Source of the DNA: Chloroflexota bacterium
GTDB lineage: Bacteria > Chloroflexota > Anaerolineae > CG2-30-64-16
DNA length: 33,751 bases
Direction of reading: 5' to 3'
Assembly (NCBI GenBank): GCA_016876015.1
Contig: VGOD01000037.1
Coordinates: 1-33,751, forward strand
Numbering within the stretch: position 1 is the first letter of the stretch; each line of letters opens with the position of its first letter. The position numbers and the translations under genes are program-made. This document shows positions 1-8,216 of this stretch, one piece after another. The notes below the pieces were generated by a model. That model had not been told where the DNA came from, ran no database searches, and worked only from the letters and a program-made list of their open reading frames with translations.

Positions 1-876
1 CGCCACCGATGCGAAGTAGTGGCGACGGATGATCTGCCAGACCCCTGACGGGATAGCGCTGCATAGCCGGGCATATGGAATCACCTGAAAGCGCGTGAGG
101 ATCCGCCCAAGCGACTCGTCGGCCAAGCGCAGCGGCGCGGGGACTTTGGCAGCATCTATGCGTTCGAGGAACCGCTCAGGTGGGTCGTATGGGTCGTGCG
201 GATCCACGAATGACGCCTTCAGGAAGAAAGGCCGCGATCGGTCGCGCTCCTCGAGGAAGGCGATGGCGCGATCAACCACCCAACGCGTCTGGCACGCCCG
301 CTCAGGCACGACCGAGGGGTAAGTCATCGGCGCAGCCGCGGCCGGCGGATGTTTTTGCCGGGCGGCGCGCAGTGCGGGGTTCAGATCACGGCCCGCAGGG
401 CCATAGCGGACCAGATGCGGCTCATCCCAGACGGTCGCCAACGCCTGCTCATAGCAGTCGGGGTGCTCGCGCTCCACCCAGTCGAGCCAGTCGCCGGCTC
501 GGATATCCTCGGTAGTCTCCGCCCGGTCGAAACCATACTTGACCACATTGTTGTACGCGCTGCGAGCATGGCATTCCAGGTGAAACTTGCCCACGCCGAA
601 CGTCTGCACCCCGCCGCGCTGAAGCGCCTGCGGGAAGGTCGGCAGATCGAGGCTCAGCTCCCAACCGTTGAAGAAGACGCCGGTGTGCTGGGCGCTCCGG
701 CCGGTGATCGTAGATGCCCGGCTGGGCATACAGACCGGCAGATTGGCGTAGCAGTGATCGAAGCGCACGCCTGTCGCTGCGAGCGCATCCAGATTGGGCG
801 TGTGCGCCGCCGGGTTGCCGTAGCACCCCAGCCACCTGGCGCTCAATTGATCGGCTTCGACGAGAATGGTGTTCAT
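1..876 (-). CDS. Sulfatase S1 (N-terminal 292 residues, cut by window edge)
   Basis: Type I sulfatase of the alkaline-phosphatase superfamily, expected to hydrolyse a sulfate ester. The reading frame is open from an ATG at 876 to base 1, so the C-terminus is missing. Residues 49-53 read CMPSR, the C-x-P-S-R site at which a formylglycine-generating enzyme would convert Cys49 to the catalytic aldehyde. The start shows the usual VEADQLSARWLGCYGN-type metal-binding edge strand and HTPNLDALA, and FVDPHDPYDP lies further on. An in-frame GTG seven codons upstream is possible, but the family normally begins right at the hydrophobic strand. No secretion signal is seen, so it is probably cytosolic. It lies 55 bp after sulfatase S2 and closes the visible cluster. 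The substrate cannot be read from the sequence. Confidence 0.9.
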   Translation of the reverse strand, partial: MNTILVEADQLSARWLGCYGNPAAHTPNLDALAATGVRFDHCYANLPVCMPSRASTITGRSAQHTGVFFNGWELSLDLPTFPQALQRGGVQTFGVGKFHLECHARSAYNNVVKYGFDRAETTEDIRAGDWLDWVEREHPDCYEQALATVWDEPHLVRYGPAGRDLNPALRAARQKHPPAAAAPMTYPSVVPERACQTRWVVDRAIAFLEERDRSRPFFLKASFVDPHDPYDPPERFLERIDAAKVPAPLRLADESLGRILTRFQVIPYARLCSAIPSGVWQIIRRHYFASVA

Positions 877-906
877 AGGAGATGCCGCCTCGCTCACGGA
901 CTGCAT

Positions 907-939
907 CCTGACCTCAGCCTCGACCTCAACCTCAAGCCC
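907..939. repeat. Short hexameric direct repeat (TGAGGT-like) between two sulfatase genes
   Basis: On the minus strand this reads as four to five imperfect copies of a six-base unit of the form TTGAGG/TCGAGG/CTGAGG. The TGA stop of sulfatase S2 (932-934) lies inside the first copies, so the repeat begins in the last codons of that gene and fills most of the gap to S1. It resembles the other short repeats at gene ends in this cluster. No function is visible. Confidence 0.55.
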
Positions 940-2296
940 AGCCCCTCAACACGCTCGGCGGGATAACCACGGTCTCGCGACCATCCACCGGATACCCCCA
1001 GCGGCGAATGTACTCCATGCCCGGCAAGAACTCGTCGCCCCGCGCATCGAGCTTGCGCTGGAGCCAGGCATCCATCTGGCGCACTAACCCCGCCGACTCT
1101 GGCCGGCCGGCCAGGTTGTGTATCTGGTATGGGTCAACCTGGTTGTCGAAGAGCATCCACGGCCCCTCGAGCGAGCGGACGTAGGTGTAGCGCTTCGTGC
1201 GCAACCCCCGGTACTCGCGGCCCCCCTCGCCACGCCACCAGTCGGCGATCGGCTGATAGCAGGCGATTAGCGCCGCGCCGTCCGATGGATCCGGGCCGCC
1301 GGCCAGATGCGCCGAGAAGTCCAGCCCCTCCACCGGGCCGGGGATGGGCAGGCCCGCCAGACCGAGCAGGGTCGGCATGATGTCCGGCGCGCCGAGCAGA
1401 CAATCGAGCATCCGGGGCGTGCGTCCGAAGCGGGCGGGATAGCGGAGGAGGAACGGAACCATGATGGACTCGTCCCACGGCGCCTGCTTGTTGCCATGCC
1501 CGTGGCACCCCACCGCATCGCCGTGATCCGAGGTGAACACGAAGATCATGTCATCGGCCAGGCCAGCTTCCTCAACCGTTCGCAGCAGGTCCCCGACGCA
1601 GGCGTCCAGCGCGGAGCAGTGAGCGTAGTATCCTGCCAGCGAGTCGTAGGCCGTCACCCAGGTGTTCAGCGGCACGTTGGGCCGGCGGCGGATCGGCGCG
1701 CGCTCGTACCAGGAGCGATATGGTTCGGGCGCAGTGCGGTACGGATTGTGCGGCGGCCCCCACGAGAGCACGAGCAGGAACGGATGGCGGCCCTCGTGCT
1801 CCTGGATGTAACGCTGCGCCTCACGCGTCTGTGCGATGGCGTCGTAGCCCTCCCACCAGCGCGGCTCGTTCGAGTCGCCGGCGTAATAGGCCGAGTGGCC
1901 GTAGTCATGCGTGCACTCCAACACCTTCCAGAACTGGAACCCCTGGCGCCGCTCGGGCGGGATGGGAGCGTCACGGCCGTGGCCGTCCACATGCCACTTG
2001 CCGATGTAGGCTGTATCGTAGCCGTGAGCAGCGAAGACCTTGCCCAGGCTGGTCGCGTGCGGGTCGAGCGGCACGTCATTGACGAAAAGGCCATGCGTCA
2101 ACGGGTATTGCCCGGTGAGCAGGCTGGCCCGATACGGCGTACAAAGCGGGCAGTTGGAAACCGCATTGACCAGGTTCAGGCTCTCGCCGGCCAGCCGGTC
2201 GAGGTTGGGCGTGCGGACGCTCGACTCACCGGCATAGCTGGTCGCCTGCGCCCGCCATTGGTCGCCGAAGACGAAGACGATGTTGGGTTGAGTCAT
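932..2296 (-). CDS. Sulfatase S2
   Basis: Complete 454-residue type I sulfatase. It opens with MTQPNIVFVFGDQWRAQ (metal-binding strand). The modification site is CTPYRASLLTG, with Cys52 the presumed formylglycine precursor. The usual C-x-P-S-R has Tyr in place of Ser; the Pro and Arg of the core are kept. YIGKWHVDGHG and TSDHGDAVGCHGHGNK supply the conserved Lys/His and Asp/His metal and substrate ligands. PYQIHNLA near the C-terminus is typical of the family. There is no signal peptide, so it is probably cytosolic, acting on substrate imported by the neighbouring ABC transporter. It follows OppF-like by 170 bp containing a folded repeat and precedes S1. An in vivo partner enzyme (FGE or anSME) is required but is not in this window. 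Confidence 0.92.
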   Translation of the reverse strand: MTQPNIVFVFGDQWRAQATSYAGESSVRTPNLDRLAGESLNLVNAVSNCPLCTPYRASLLTGQYPLTHGLFVNDVPLDPHATSLGKVFAAHGYDTAYIGKWHVDGHGRDAPIPPERRQGFQFWKVLECTHDYGHSAYYAGDSNEPRWWEGYDAIAQTREAQRYIQEHEGRHPFLLVLSWGPPHNPYRTAPEPYRSWYERAPIRRRPNVPLNTWVTAYDSLAGYYAHCSALDACVGDLLRTVEEAGLADDMIFVFTSDHGDAVGCHGHGNKQAPWDESIMVPFLLRYPARFGRTPRMLDCLLGAPDIMPTLLGLAGLPIPGPVEGLDFSAHLAGGPDPSDGAALIACYQPIADWWRGEGGREYRGLRTKRYTYVRSLEGPWMLFDNQVDPYQIHNLAGRPESAGLVRQMDAWLQRKLDARGDEFLPGMEYIRRWGYPVDGRETVVIPPSVLRGWA

Positions 2297-2332
2297 GTTT
2301 GTCCTGTGTTAGTTGGCAGCATCCTGAGCGGA

Positions 2333-2422
2333 GCCTCGCTGTCGTTCGCGAGGCGCAGTCGAAGAGCTTGCCCTGAGCCTGTCGAAGGGATGCGACCTCG
2401 CACACAGGGCCGCATCCTTCGA
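2333..2422. repeat. Intergenic hairpins with a dispersed-type repeat between OppF-like and sulfatase S2
   Basis: Two foldable elements fill this gap. First is a perfect 7-bp stem (2333-2339 with 2348-2354, 8-base loop). Second is a longer imperfect stem (2382-2397 with 2408-2422, 10-base loop, one extra G and one mismatch). Between them is a segment containing GCCCTGAGCCTGTCGAAG, a type of sequence I recall as a common dispersed repeat in many genomes. In the minus-strand transcript these structures would sit between the OppF-like stop and the S2 start. They could limit read-through or protect the transporter mRNA. There is no T-tract, so a simple intrinsic terminator is unlikely. Confidence 0.5.
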
Positions 2423-2466
2423 CTGTGGCCCGCAAAACCCACGGGCCTCCGCCAGGATGCTTCGCT

Positions 2467-3516
2467 TTACGCGTATGCGCTAATCCCCTTCAGCGTCAAC
2501 TCCCCCGCCCGGTGGCACTTGACGAAGTGCTCCGGCCGCAGCTCGCGCAGCGCAGGCTCTTCGGCCGAGCAAAGCGCAATCGCATAGGGGCAGCGCGGAT
2601 GAAAATAGCAGCCAGAGGGCGGCCGCGCGGGGTTGGCGACCTCGCCTTCCAGCACGATGCGCTCGCGGCGGAGCCTGGGATCGGGCCGCGGCGCTGCGCC
2701 CATCAGCGCCTCGGTGTAGGGGTGAAGGGGAGTCTGGAAGAGATTCTCAGTCTCCGCCATCTCCACCAGCTTGCCGACATACATCACCGCCACCCGATCG
2801 CAGATGTGCTCGACGACATTGAGTTGATGCGCGACGAACAGATAGGTCAGCCCCAGTTCGTCCTGCAGGTCCTGCAAAAGGTTGAGGGTCTGCGCCTGGA
2901 TCGAGACATCGAGAGCTGAGACCGGTTCATCGCAGACCACGAATTGCGGGTTGAGCGCCAGCGCGCGGGCGATGCCGATGCGCTGGCGCTGCCCGCCGGA
3001 GAACGCGTGCGGGTAGCGGACGATGTATTCGGGGCGCAGGCCAACCATCTGGAGCAGTTGCTCGACGCGGTCGCGGCGTTCCTGGCCGGCGACGCCATTG
3101 TTGATCAGCGGCTCGCCGACGATGTCCAGCAGCGTCATGCGAGGGTTGAGCGATGAGTAGGGATCCTGGAAGATCATGGCTGTGTGGCGACGAAACACCT
3201 TGAGTCCAGCTTCGTCCAACGCCATCACATCCACCCGCCCCATCTCTTGATCCTGGAAAAGCGCCTGGCCGACGGTCGGCTCGATGGCGCGCAGCACACA
3301 GCGTCCGGTGGTCGTCTTGCCGCACCCGCTCTCGCCCACCAGTCCGAAAGTCTCCCCGCGCTTGATGTAGAAGTCCACGCCATCCACAGCGCGCACAAAA
3401 CCCGCGGTCCGCCGCAAGAAGCCCTTGTGAACAGGAAAGTACTTCTTCAGACCCGCGACGCGCAGGAGAACGTCCCCGTCTGACGCTTCACGTTTCACGT
3501 TTGACGTTTCACTCAT
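2467..3516 (-). CDS. Opp/Dpp-type ABC transporter ATP-binding protein (OppF-like)
   Basis: Cytoplasmic ATPase subunit, 349 residues, powering import through the two Opp-type permeases. It has Walker [11 protein letters not shown], signature [10 protein letters not shown], Walker [13 protein letters not shown], and the C-terminal oligopeptide-transporter extension ([12 protein letters not shown], then [12 protein letters not shown] with its Cys pair). The frame extends 41 codons upstream to 3639, but the start is taken at the ATG at 3516. It overlaps the TGA of the OppD-like gene (TGATG) and has a GGAGGGG ribosome site just ahead, giving translational coupling. Residues 2-12 ([11 protein letters not shown]) are encoded by a short repetitive DNA element rather than by a conserved transporter N-terminus. 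The transported substrate is unknown. Confidence 0.93.
   Translation of the reverse strand: MSETSNVKREASDGDVLLRVAGLKKYFPVHKGFLRRTAGFVRAVDGVDFYIKRGETFGLVGESGCGKTTTGRCVLRAIEPTVGQALFQDQEMGRVDVMALDEAGLKVFRRHTAMIFQDPYSSLNPRMTLLDIVGEPLINNGVAGQERRDRVEQLLQMVGLRPEYIVRYPHAFSGGQRQRIGIARALALNPQFVVCDEPVSALDVSIQAQTLNLLQDLQDELGLTYLFVAHQLNVVEHICDRVAVMYVGKLVEMAETENLFQTPLHPYTEALMGAAPRPDPRLRRERIVLEGEVANPARPPSGCYFHPRCPYAIALCSAEEPALRELRPEHFVKCHRAGELTLKGISAYA
3481..3512. repeat. Short tandem repeat coding for the OppF-like N-terminus
   Basis: On the minus strand this is an imperfect run of GTGAAACGT/GTCAAACGT-type units. It is the same family as the element at 12131-12170. It lies entirely within codons 2-12 of the OppF-like ATPase. 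A repeat element has apparently inserted into, or been captured by, the start of a gene without breaking the reading frame. Confidence 0.6.
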
Positions 3517-4541
3517 CACCCCTCCCGCCTGTAGAGGTGGCATGCCACCATATGTCGCTGGCCGAGCAGCGTATCCGGCGGCGTCTGTACATCGCACAGC
3601 TCTGGGATGAGCTCGGGGCAGCGTGGGTGGAACGGGCATCCGGCCGGGATGTCCAGTGGGTTCGGCACCATTCCCTCGATGGCAGCCAGCCGGCCGCCGC
3701 CCTTCACGCCAATGCGGGGGATGGAGCGCAACAGCGCCTGCAGGTAGGGATGTCTCGGCTCGTGGAAGATCGCGTCCACGCCGGCGTACTCGACCACCCG
3801 GCCCAGGTACATCACCACCACGTCGTCGGCCATCTCTGCGATGACCCCCAGATCGTGGGTGATGAACATGATGGCCATGCCCAGCTCCCCTTGCAGCCGG
3901 CGCATCAGGCGCAAAATCTGCGCTTCGGTGGTCACATCGAGCGCAGTGGTCGGCTCGTCGGCGATCAACAGGCTGGGCCGCAGCATCAACGCCATGGCGA
4001 TCATCGCGCGCTGGCGCATTCCGCCGCTGAGTTGGTACGGATAGGCCGCGAAGTTGCGCTCGGGGTTGGCGATGCCCACATGCCCCATCATCTGCAGCGC
4101 TATCTCCCTGGCAGTCCCCTTGCTGACCGACTGATGCAGCAGGATCGTCTCGCTGAGCTGGTCGCCGATGGTGTGCACGGGACTGAAAGAGCTCATCGGT
4201 TCCTGAAAGATCATGCCGATGGCCGACCCGCGGATGGCCCGCATCTCGTCGCTCTGCGGCGCCAGGTCCGTGATCTTGACCTGCGCTCCCCCTTTCGCTG
4301 CGCCGGGGCCGCCATAGTGGAACGTGATCTCGCCGCCGACGATGCGACCTGGCTTCGGAACGATCTGCATGATGGACTGGGCGGTGACGCTTTTGCCGCA
4401 GCCGCTTTCACCTACCACGCCGGTCGTCTTGCCGCGGCGGATGGTGAAGCTCGCGCCGTCTACGGCTCGCACGATCCCTTCGCGCAGGTAGAAATAGGTC
4501 CTCAAGTCACGGACCTCGATCAGGCTGTCTTGATCCGCCAT
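3516..4541 (-). CDS. Opp/Dpp-type ABC transporter ATP-binding protein (OppD-like)
   Basis: Cytoplasmic ATPase subunit, 341 residues, the partner of the OppF-like protein. It has Walker [11 protein letters not shown], a Q-loop in [12 protein letters not shown], signature [10 protein letters not shown], Walker [13 protein letters not shown] and switch His in FITHDLGV. The C-terminal Opp/Dpp extension ([15 protein letters not shown], then [10 protein letters not shown]) is complete. It begins directly after the TGA of sulfatase S3 with no spacer (TGA-ATG). It ends one base into the OppF-like start codon. The three genes are therefore almost certainly translated from one mRNA. Nothing in the sequence tells what is imported. 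Confidence 0.94.
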   Translation of the reverse strand: MADQDSLIEVRDLRTYFYLREGIVRAVDGASFTIRRGKTTGVVGESGCGKSVTAQSIMQIVPKPGRIVGGEITFHYGGPGAAKGGAQVKITDLAPQSDEMRAIRGSAIGMIFQEPMSSFSPVHTIGDQLSETILLHQSVSKGTAREIALQMMGHVGIANPERNFAAYPYQLSGGMRQRAMIAMALMLRPSLLIADEPTTALDVTTEAQILRLMRRLQGELGMAIMFITHDLGVIAEMADDVVVMYLGRVVEYAGVDAIFHEPRHPYLQALLRSIPRIGVKGGGRLAAIEGMVPNPLDIPAGCPFHPRCPELIPELCDVQTPPDTLLGQRHMVACHLYRREG

Positions 4542-5906
4542 TCAGAAGTTCCTCGTCCCGAACCCGTAGAAGTGTTCCTGCCGGATCTGCCACTCTTCGG
4601 CCTGCCCCAGTTCCCGCAGGTGAGCCTCGCCGCTCATGAACTTGTCGCCCAGCCGCGCCAGCCAGCCTTGCAGCTCAGCTTCGAGCTCGCCGAGGAGCGG
4701 CTGAGATGCTGGCGCACAGGCCAGGTTGTGCTGTTGGTACGGGTCGGCTTCGTTGTCGAAGAGCAGCGCGCCCCCTTGCAGCCAGCGTGCGTAGGTGTGG
4801 CGCCCGGTCCGCACCCCGCGCCACGGCTGCCAGAACTGCCCCTGGTCGAACGACGCGTGCTCGTTGATGAAGACGGAAGTCGGCGCCGGCTGCCCCTGCC
4901 CCTGCAGGCGGCGGCTCAAGTCAAGGCCGTTCATCTCGGCCGGCGCGGTCACGCCGGCCAGCCCCAACAGCGTCGGGGTGTGGTCCACGACGCCGATCAA
5001 CACATCCTCTATCTTGCCCGCCGGCAGCTGGCGCGGCCAGCGCATGATCAAGGGAATGCGGATGCTCTCCTCGTAGGGCTGTTGCTTGTTCCGCCGGCCG
5101 TGCGCCCACAGCATGTCGCCATGATCCGAAGAGAAGACCACGATCGTGTCATCGGCCAGCCCCAGCCGGTCGAGCGCGGCCAGCAAGCGGCCCACGTTGC
5201 GATCGAGCGCGGTGACGTGCGCATAGTAGCCGGCGATCGCCTCTCGATCAACGCCTTCCATCGTGGGAAGCAGCGGTATTTCGGCCGGCGGATACATATC
5301 CAGGAATTCCTGGGGCGCGGCGCGGTACGGATCATGCGGCGGCCCCCAGGAGAGGAACAGACAGAACGGCTCACCCTGAAACCGCTCCATGAAGCCGATG
5401 GCCTGATCGGTCTGGATGTCGGCGTCATAGCCTTTCCCACGCTTGAGCTCCGGTGAGTCATCCTCGAACCACTTCGGGTCGAAGTAGTTGTGGTTGCAGT
5501 TGTACGCCGCCCAGTAGTCGTCGAAACCATGCCGCCGCCGGCCGGGCGGGGTGAACATGTGGCGTGAGATGCCATCCAGATGCCATTTGCCGACGTAGCC
5601 GCAACGGTAGCCGTGCTGATTCAGCACATCGGCGATGCTGATCTGATCTTCTGGCAGGCGCAGATCGTTGACGATGCAACGCGCGGTCAACGCGTGCTTG
5701 CCGGTCAGCAGAGAAGCCCGGCTGGGCGTGCAGACGGGCGTGTTGGCAAACGCGTGCGTGAACAGAATGCCCCCGGACGCCAGCCGATCCAGGTTGGGCG
5801 TCTGCACCGGCTCGGCCGGCTGGCCGACCGGAGCCGCGGCCATGCAGCCCATCGCCGAGGCGCGCATCTGGTCGGCAAAGATGTAGAGGATATTGGGTTT
5901 GGTCAT
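4542..5906 (-). CDS. Sulfatase S3, embedded in the ABC transporter operon
   Basis: Complete 454-residue type I sulfatase. MTKPNILYIFADQMRASAMG forms the metal-binding start. Residues 59-63 are CTPSR, the canonical formylglycine site (Cys59), within a CTPSRASLLTGK segment. GYVGKWHLDG and SSDHGDMLWAHGRRNKQ are the usual active-site segments, and PYQQHNLA occurs near the end. It has no signal peptide. It is placed between the OppC-like permease (3-bp gap) and the OppD-like ATPase (0-bp gap), a position normally inside an uninterrupted transporter operon. This suggests that desulfation and uptake of the same compound are co-regulated. It is a paralogue of S2 of identical length but clearly diverged. 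Confidence 0.94.
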   Translation of the reverse strand: MTKPNILYIFADQMRASAMGCMAAAPVGQPAEPVQTPNLDRLASGGILFTHAFANTPVCTPSRASLLTGKHALTARCIVNDLRLPEDQISIADVLNQHGYRCGYVGKWHLDGISRHMFTPPGRRRHGFDDYWAAYNCNHNYFDPKWFEDDSPELKRGKGYDADIQTDQAIGFMERFQGEPFCLFLSWGPPHDPYRAAPQEFLDMYPPAEIPLLPTMEGVDREAIAGYYAHVTALDRNVGRLLAALDRLGLADDTIVVFSSDHGDMLWAHGRRNKQQPYEESIRIPLIMRWPRQLPAGKIEDVLIGVVDHTPTLLGLAGVTAPAEMNGLDLSRRLQGQGQPAPTSVFINEHASFDQGQFWQPWRGVRTGRHTYARWLQGGALLFDNEADPYQQHNLACAPASQPLLGELEAELQGWLARLGDKFMSGEAHLRELGQAEEWQIRQEHFYGFGTRNF

Positions 5907-5909
5907 TTC

Positions 5910-7079
5910 TTATATCGCGTACGGGTCGGCCGCGTCGCGCAAGCCGTCGCCCATGAAGTTGAACGCCAACACCACGACCACCACGAACAGCCCAGGCAAC
6001 ATCAGCCAGGGGGCCAATACCACCGACCGCAGATTCTGCGCGCCCTGGAGCAGCACGCCCCAACTGACGATGGGCGGCTGCAGGCCCAGGCCCAGAAAGC
6101 TCAGCGCGGTCTCGCTCATGATCATGCCGGGGATCGAGAGGGTCAGGCTGGCGATGAGATGGCTGGCGAACGAAGGGACCATGTGGCGCAGGATGATGCG
6201 CAGCCGCGGCGCGTTGGCCAGCCGCGCGGCCAGGATGAAATCCTCCTCGCGCAGCGCCAGAAAGCGGCCGCGAACGACACGCGCCAGGCCGGTCCACCCG
6301 ATAAAGGACAGGATGATCGTGATGCCGAAGTAGATGCGGATGGAACTCCAGGTGGGCGGCAGCGCGGCGGCCAGGGTCAGCCACAGTGGGATGGTCGGCA
6401 GCGACCGCAAGAACTCGATGAGGCGCTGAATAACGACATCCACGACGCCGCCATAGTAGCCCGAGATGCCGCCCAGGATGATGCCGAAGAAAAGCGAGAA
6501 CGCCACGCCCACCAGCCCGATGGAGAGCGAGATGCGCGCGCCATAGATGATACGCGAAAGATTGTCGCGGCCCAGCTCGTCTGCGCCGAGCAGGAAGAGC
6601 ATCTGGTTGTCGCCCGACTCGATCCCCACCAGGTGCCGATCCCATTCGAACAAACCCCACATCTCATAGCGATCGCCGCGCGCAAACAACCTGACGGGAT
6701 AGGTTCGACTCTCGTCGGGCACGACGACCATCGCCAGAGTGTTCATGTCGCGGCTCGACTTCAGCCCGTAGACGAACGGTGGAAACTGGAAGCGGCCGGC
6801 CTTGTCCACGAAGTGCAGCTTCATCGGCGCGGCCCACACCCAGCGCGGGTCATAGCGGTTCGAGTCGTGCGGGGCCACGAACTCGCAGAAGAGCGCCACC
6901 AGGTAGGCCACGATCAGCACAACCATGCTGATGACGGCCAGCTTGTGCTGTGTGAAGCGCCACCACATCAACTGCCACTGCGACGCGGTGAAGAGGCGCT
7001 CGCCCTGAAGGTCTTTCCGCGATTTGGTGGGGGTCGGAGCCAAATCAGAAAACCTCTCTACAGAGTCAGCCATTGCCAC
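5910..7079 (-). CDS. Opp/Dpp-type ABC transporter permease (OppC-like)
   Basis: Inner-membrane permease subunit of 389 residues. A first membrane segment (LAVISMVVLIVAYLVALFCEFV) is followed by a roughly 120-residue extracytoplasmic loop. Then come the typical LLGADELGRDNLSRIIYGARISLSIG entry, further membrane helices and an EAA-like coupling loop near ALREEDFILAARLANAPRLRIILRHMVP. The long loop before the DELGRD motif is larger than in classical OppC. The start could be GTG at 7079 (GGTGAG nine bases upstream) or ATG at 7073. The GTG is kept because of spacing. It is 45 bp after the OppB-like gene and 3 bp before sulfatase S3. Confidence 0.92.
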   Translation of the reverse strand: MAMADSVERFSDLAPTPTKSRKDLQGERLFTASQWQLMWWRFTQHKLAVISMVVLIVAYLVALFCEFVAPHDSNRYDPRWVWAAPMKLHFVDKAGRFQFPPFVYGLKSSRDMNTLAMVVVPDESRTYPVRLFARGDRYEMWGLFEWDRHLVGIESGDNQMLFLLGADELGRDNLSRIIYGARISLSIGLVGVAFSLFFGIILGGISGYYGGVVDVVIQRLIEFLRSLPTIPLWLTLAAALPPTWSSIRIYFGITIILSFIGWTGLARVVRGRFLALREEDFILAARLANAPRLRIILRHMVPSFASHLIASLTLSIPGMIMSETALSFLGLGLQPPIVSWGVLLQGAQNLRSVVLAPWLMLPGLFVVVVVLAFNFMGDGLRDAADPYAI

Positions 7080-7124
7080 GGCCGGTATCTCACCGCTAGA
7101 ATCGGGTCTCGCAATGACTTGTGC

Positions 7125-8111
7125 TTACCCTAGCCGAATGCGCGGATCAACCCACGCCAACAGGATGTCCGAGATCAGCGTGCCGAACACGGTAAGCGTG
7201 CTCAGCAAGAGCAAGAAGCTGCCTGCCAGATACATGTCCTGGCTCATCAGCGCGCGCAGCATCATCGGACCGGTGGTCGGCAGGCTCAGCACCACCGAGA
7301 TGATCGTCGCGCCCGACACCAGGCCCGGCAGCACATAGGCCAGACCGCTGATGAACGGATTGAGCGCCACGCGCACCGGATACTTCCAGACCAGCGCCCA
7401 CTCCTTCATCCCCTTAGCGCGGGCAGTGACGACATACGGCTTACGCAGCTCGTCCAGGAGATTCGCGCGCATGGTGCGGATCAGTCCGGCCGTGCCGGAG
7501 ATGCCCAGCACGACCACCGGAATCCACAGGTGGCGCAGCAGATCCACGAACCTGGCGAAGCTCCACGGCGCCTCGCGGTACGCCTCCGAGAACAGGCCGC
7601 CTACCTCGACCCCGAACCATGTGTAGCCCAGCCACATCAACACCAGCGCCAGCAGGAAGTCGGGCACGCCCTGGCCGAAAAAGCCGATGAAGGTGAAGAC
7701 ATAGTCGGCGACCGAATACTGGTGCGTGGCTGAGTAGATGCCGATGGGGAACGCCACGATCCAGGTGAAGATCAGCGTGCCGATCGAAAGCACGATCGTC
7801 CACCACAACCGCTCCCAAATCAGGTCGGCCACAGGCCGGTTCCACTGCATGGACTGGCCGTAGTCGCCGTAGAGCACGATGTTACCCAGCCACTTGACGT
7901 ACTGGATGTAGATCGGCTGATCAAGGCCATAGCGGTTGCGGAGCGCGGCCAGCAACTGCTCGCTCACCTCCTGGCCCGAAGCCTCCAACTGCGCTGCGTA
8001 GACCGTGATATAGTCGCCCGGCGGGAGCTGGATCAACGTGAAGGCCACTATCGAGATGACGATCAGGGTGGGGATGAACAGCAAAAGCCGCTGGAATATG
8101 AATCTGAGCAT
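7125..8111 (-). CDS. Opp/Dpp-type ABC transporter permease (OppB-like)
   Basis: Inner-membrane permease subunit. The open frame reaches 8204, but the first 31 codons are encoded by the inverted repeat and look non-protein-like (rich in MPRITRMARIDPP-type sequence). The start is therefore placed at the ATG at 8111, giving 328 residues beginning MLRFIFQRLLLFIPTLIVIS, the canonical OppB start with its first membrane helix. PPGDYI, QYVKWLGNIVLYGDYGQSM and an EAA-like loop (YVVTARAKGMKEW) are characteristic. It ends VDPRIRLG, as is usual for the family. It lies downstream of the solute-binding protein gene, separated by a strong inverted repeat. Confidence 0.92.
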   Translation of the reverse strand: MLRFIFQRLLLFIPTLIVISIVAFTLIQLPPGDYITVYAAQLEASGQEVSEQLLAALRNRYGLDQPIYIQYVKWLGNIVLYGDYGQSMQWNRPVADLIWERLWWTIVLSIGTLIFTWIVAFPIGIYSATHQYSVADYVFTFIGFFGQGVPDFLLALVLMWLGYTWFGVEVGGLFSEAYREAPWSFARFVDLLRHLWIPVVVLGISGTAGLIRTMRANLLDELRKPYVVTARAKGMKEWALVWKYPVRVALNPFISGLAYVLPGLVSGATIISVVLSLPTTGPMMLRALMSQDMYLAGSFLLLLSTLTVFGTLISDILLAWVDPRIRLG

Positions 8112-8136
8112 GCCGACCAATCTCGCGAATGATGCA

Positions 8137-8202
8137 GCCACGAATTGCACGAATTTCACGAAGATAGGAGGATCAATTCGTGCCATTCGTGTAATTCGTG
8201 GC
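8137..8202. repeat. 26-bp inverted repeat between the solute-binding protein and permease genes
   Basis: Arms at 8137-8162 and 8177-8202 are complementary at 23 of 26 positions around a 14-base loop. Each arm itself is made of short CACGAAT-type direct repeats. In the minus-strand transcript it would form a long stem between the solute-binding protein stop and the OppB-like start. That is the place where many import operons carry a stabilising or attenuating stem giving excess binding protein. Dispersed repeats of this composition are, to my recollection, common in bacterial intergenic regions, so it may also be a mobile-type repeat with no local role. Confidence 0.7.
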
Positions 8203-8216
8203 AAGAAAACGCGTCT

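Noticed and set aside
3501..5456. 651-residue plus-strand ORF
   Set aside because: High-GC antisense shadow of the ATPase and sulfatase genes; no recognisable domain.
8112..8204. N-terminal extension of the OppB-like permease
   Set aside because: The extra 31 codons come from the inverted repeat and are not permease-like; the canonical OppB start is at 8111.
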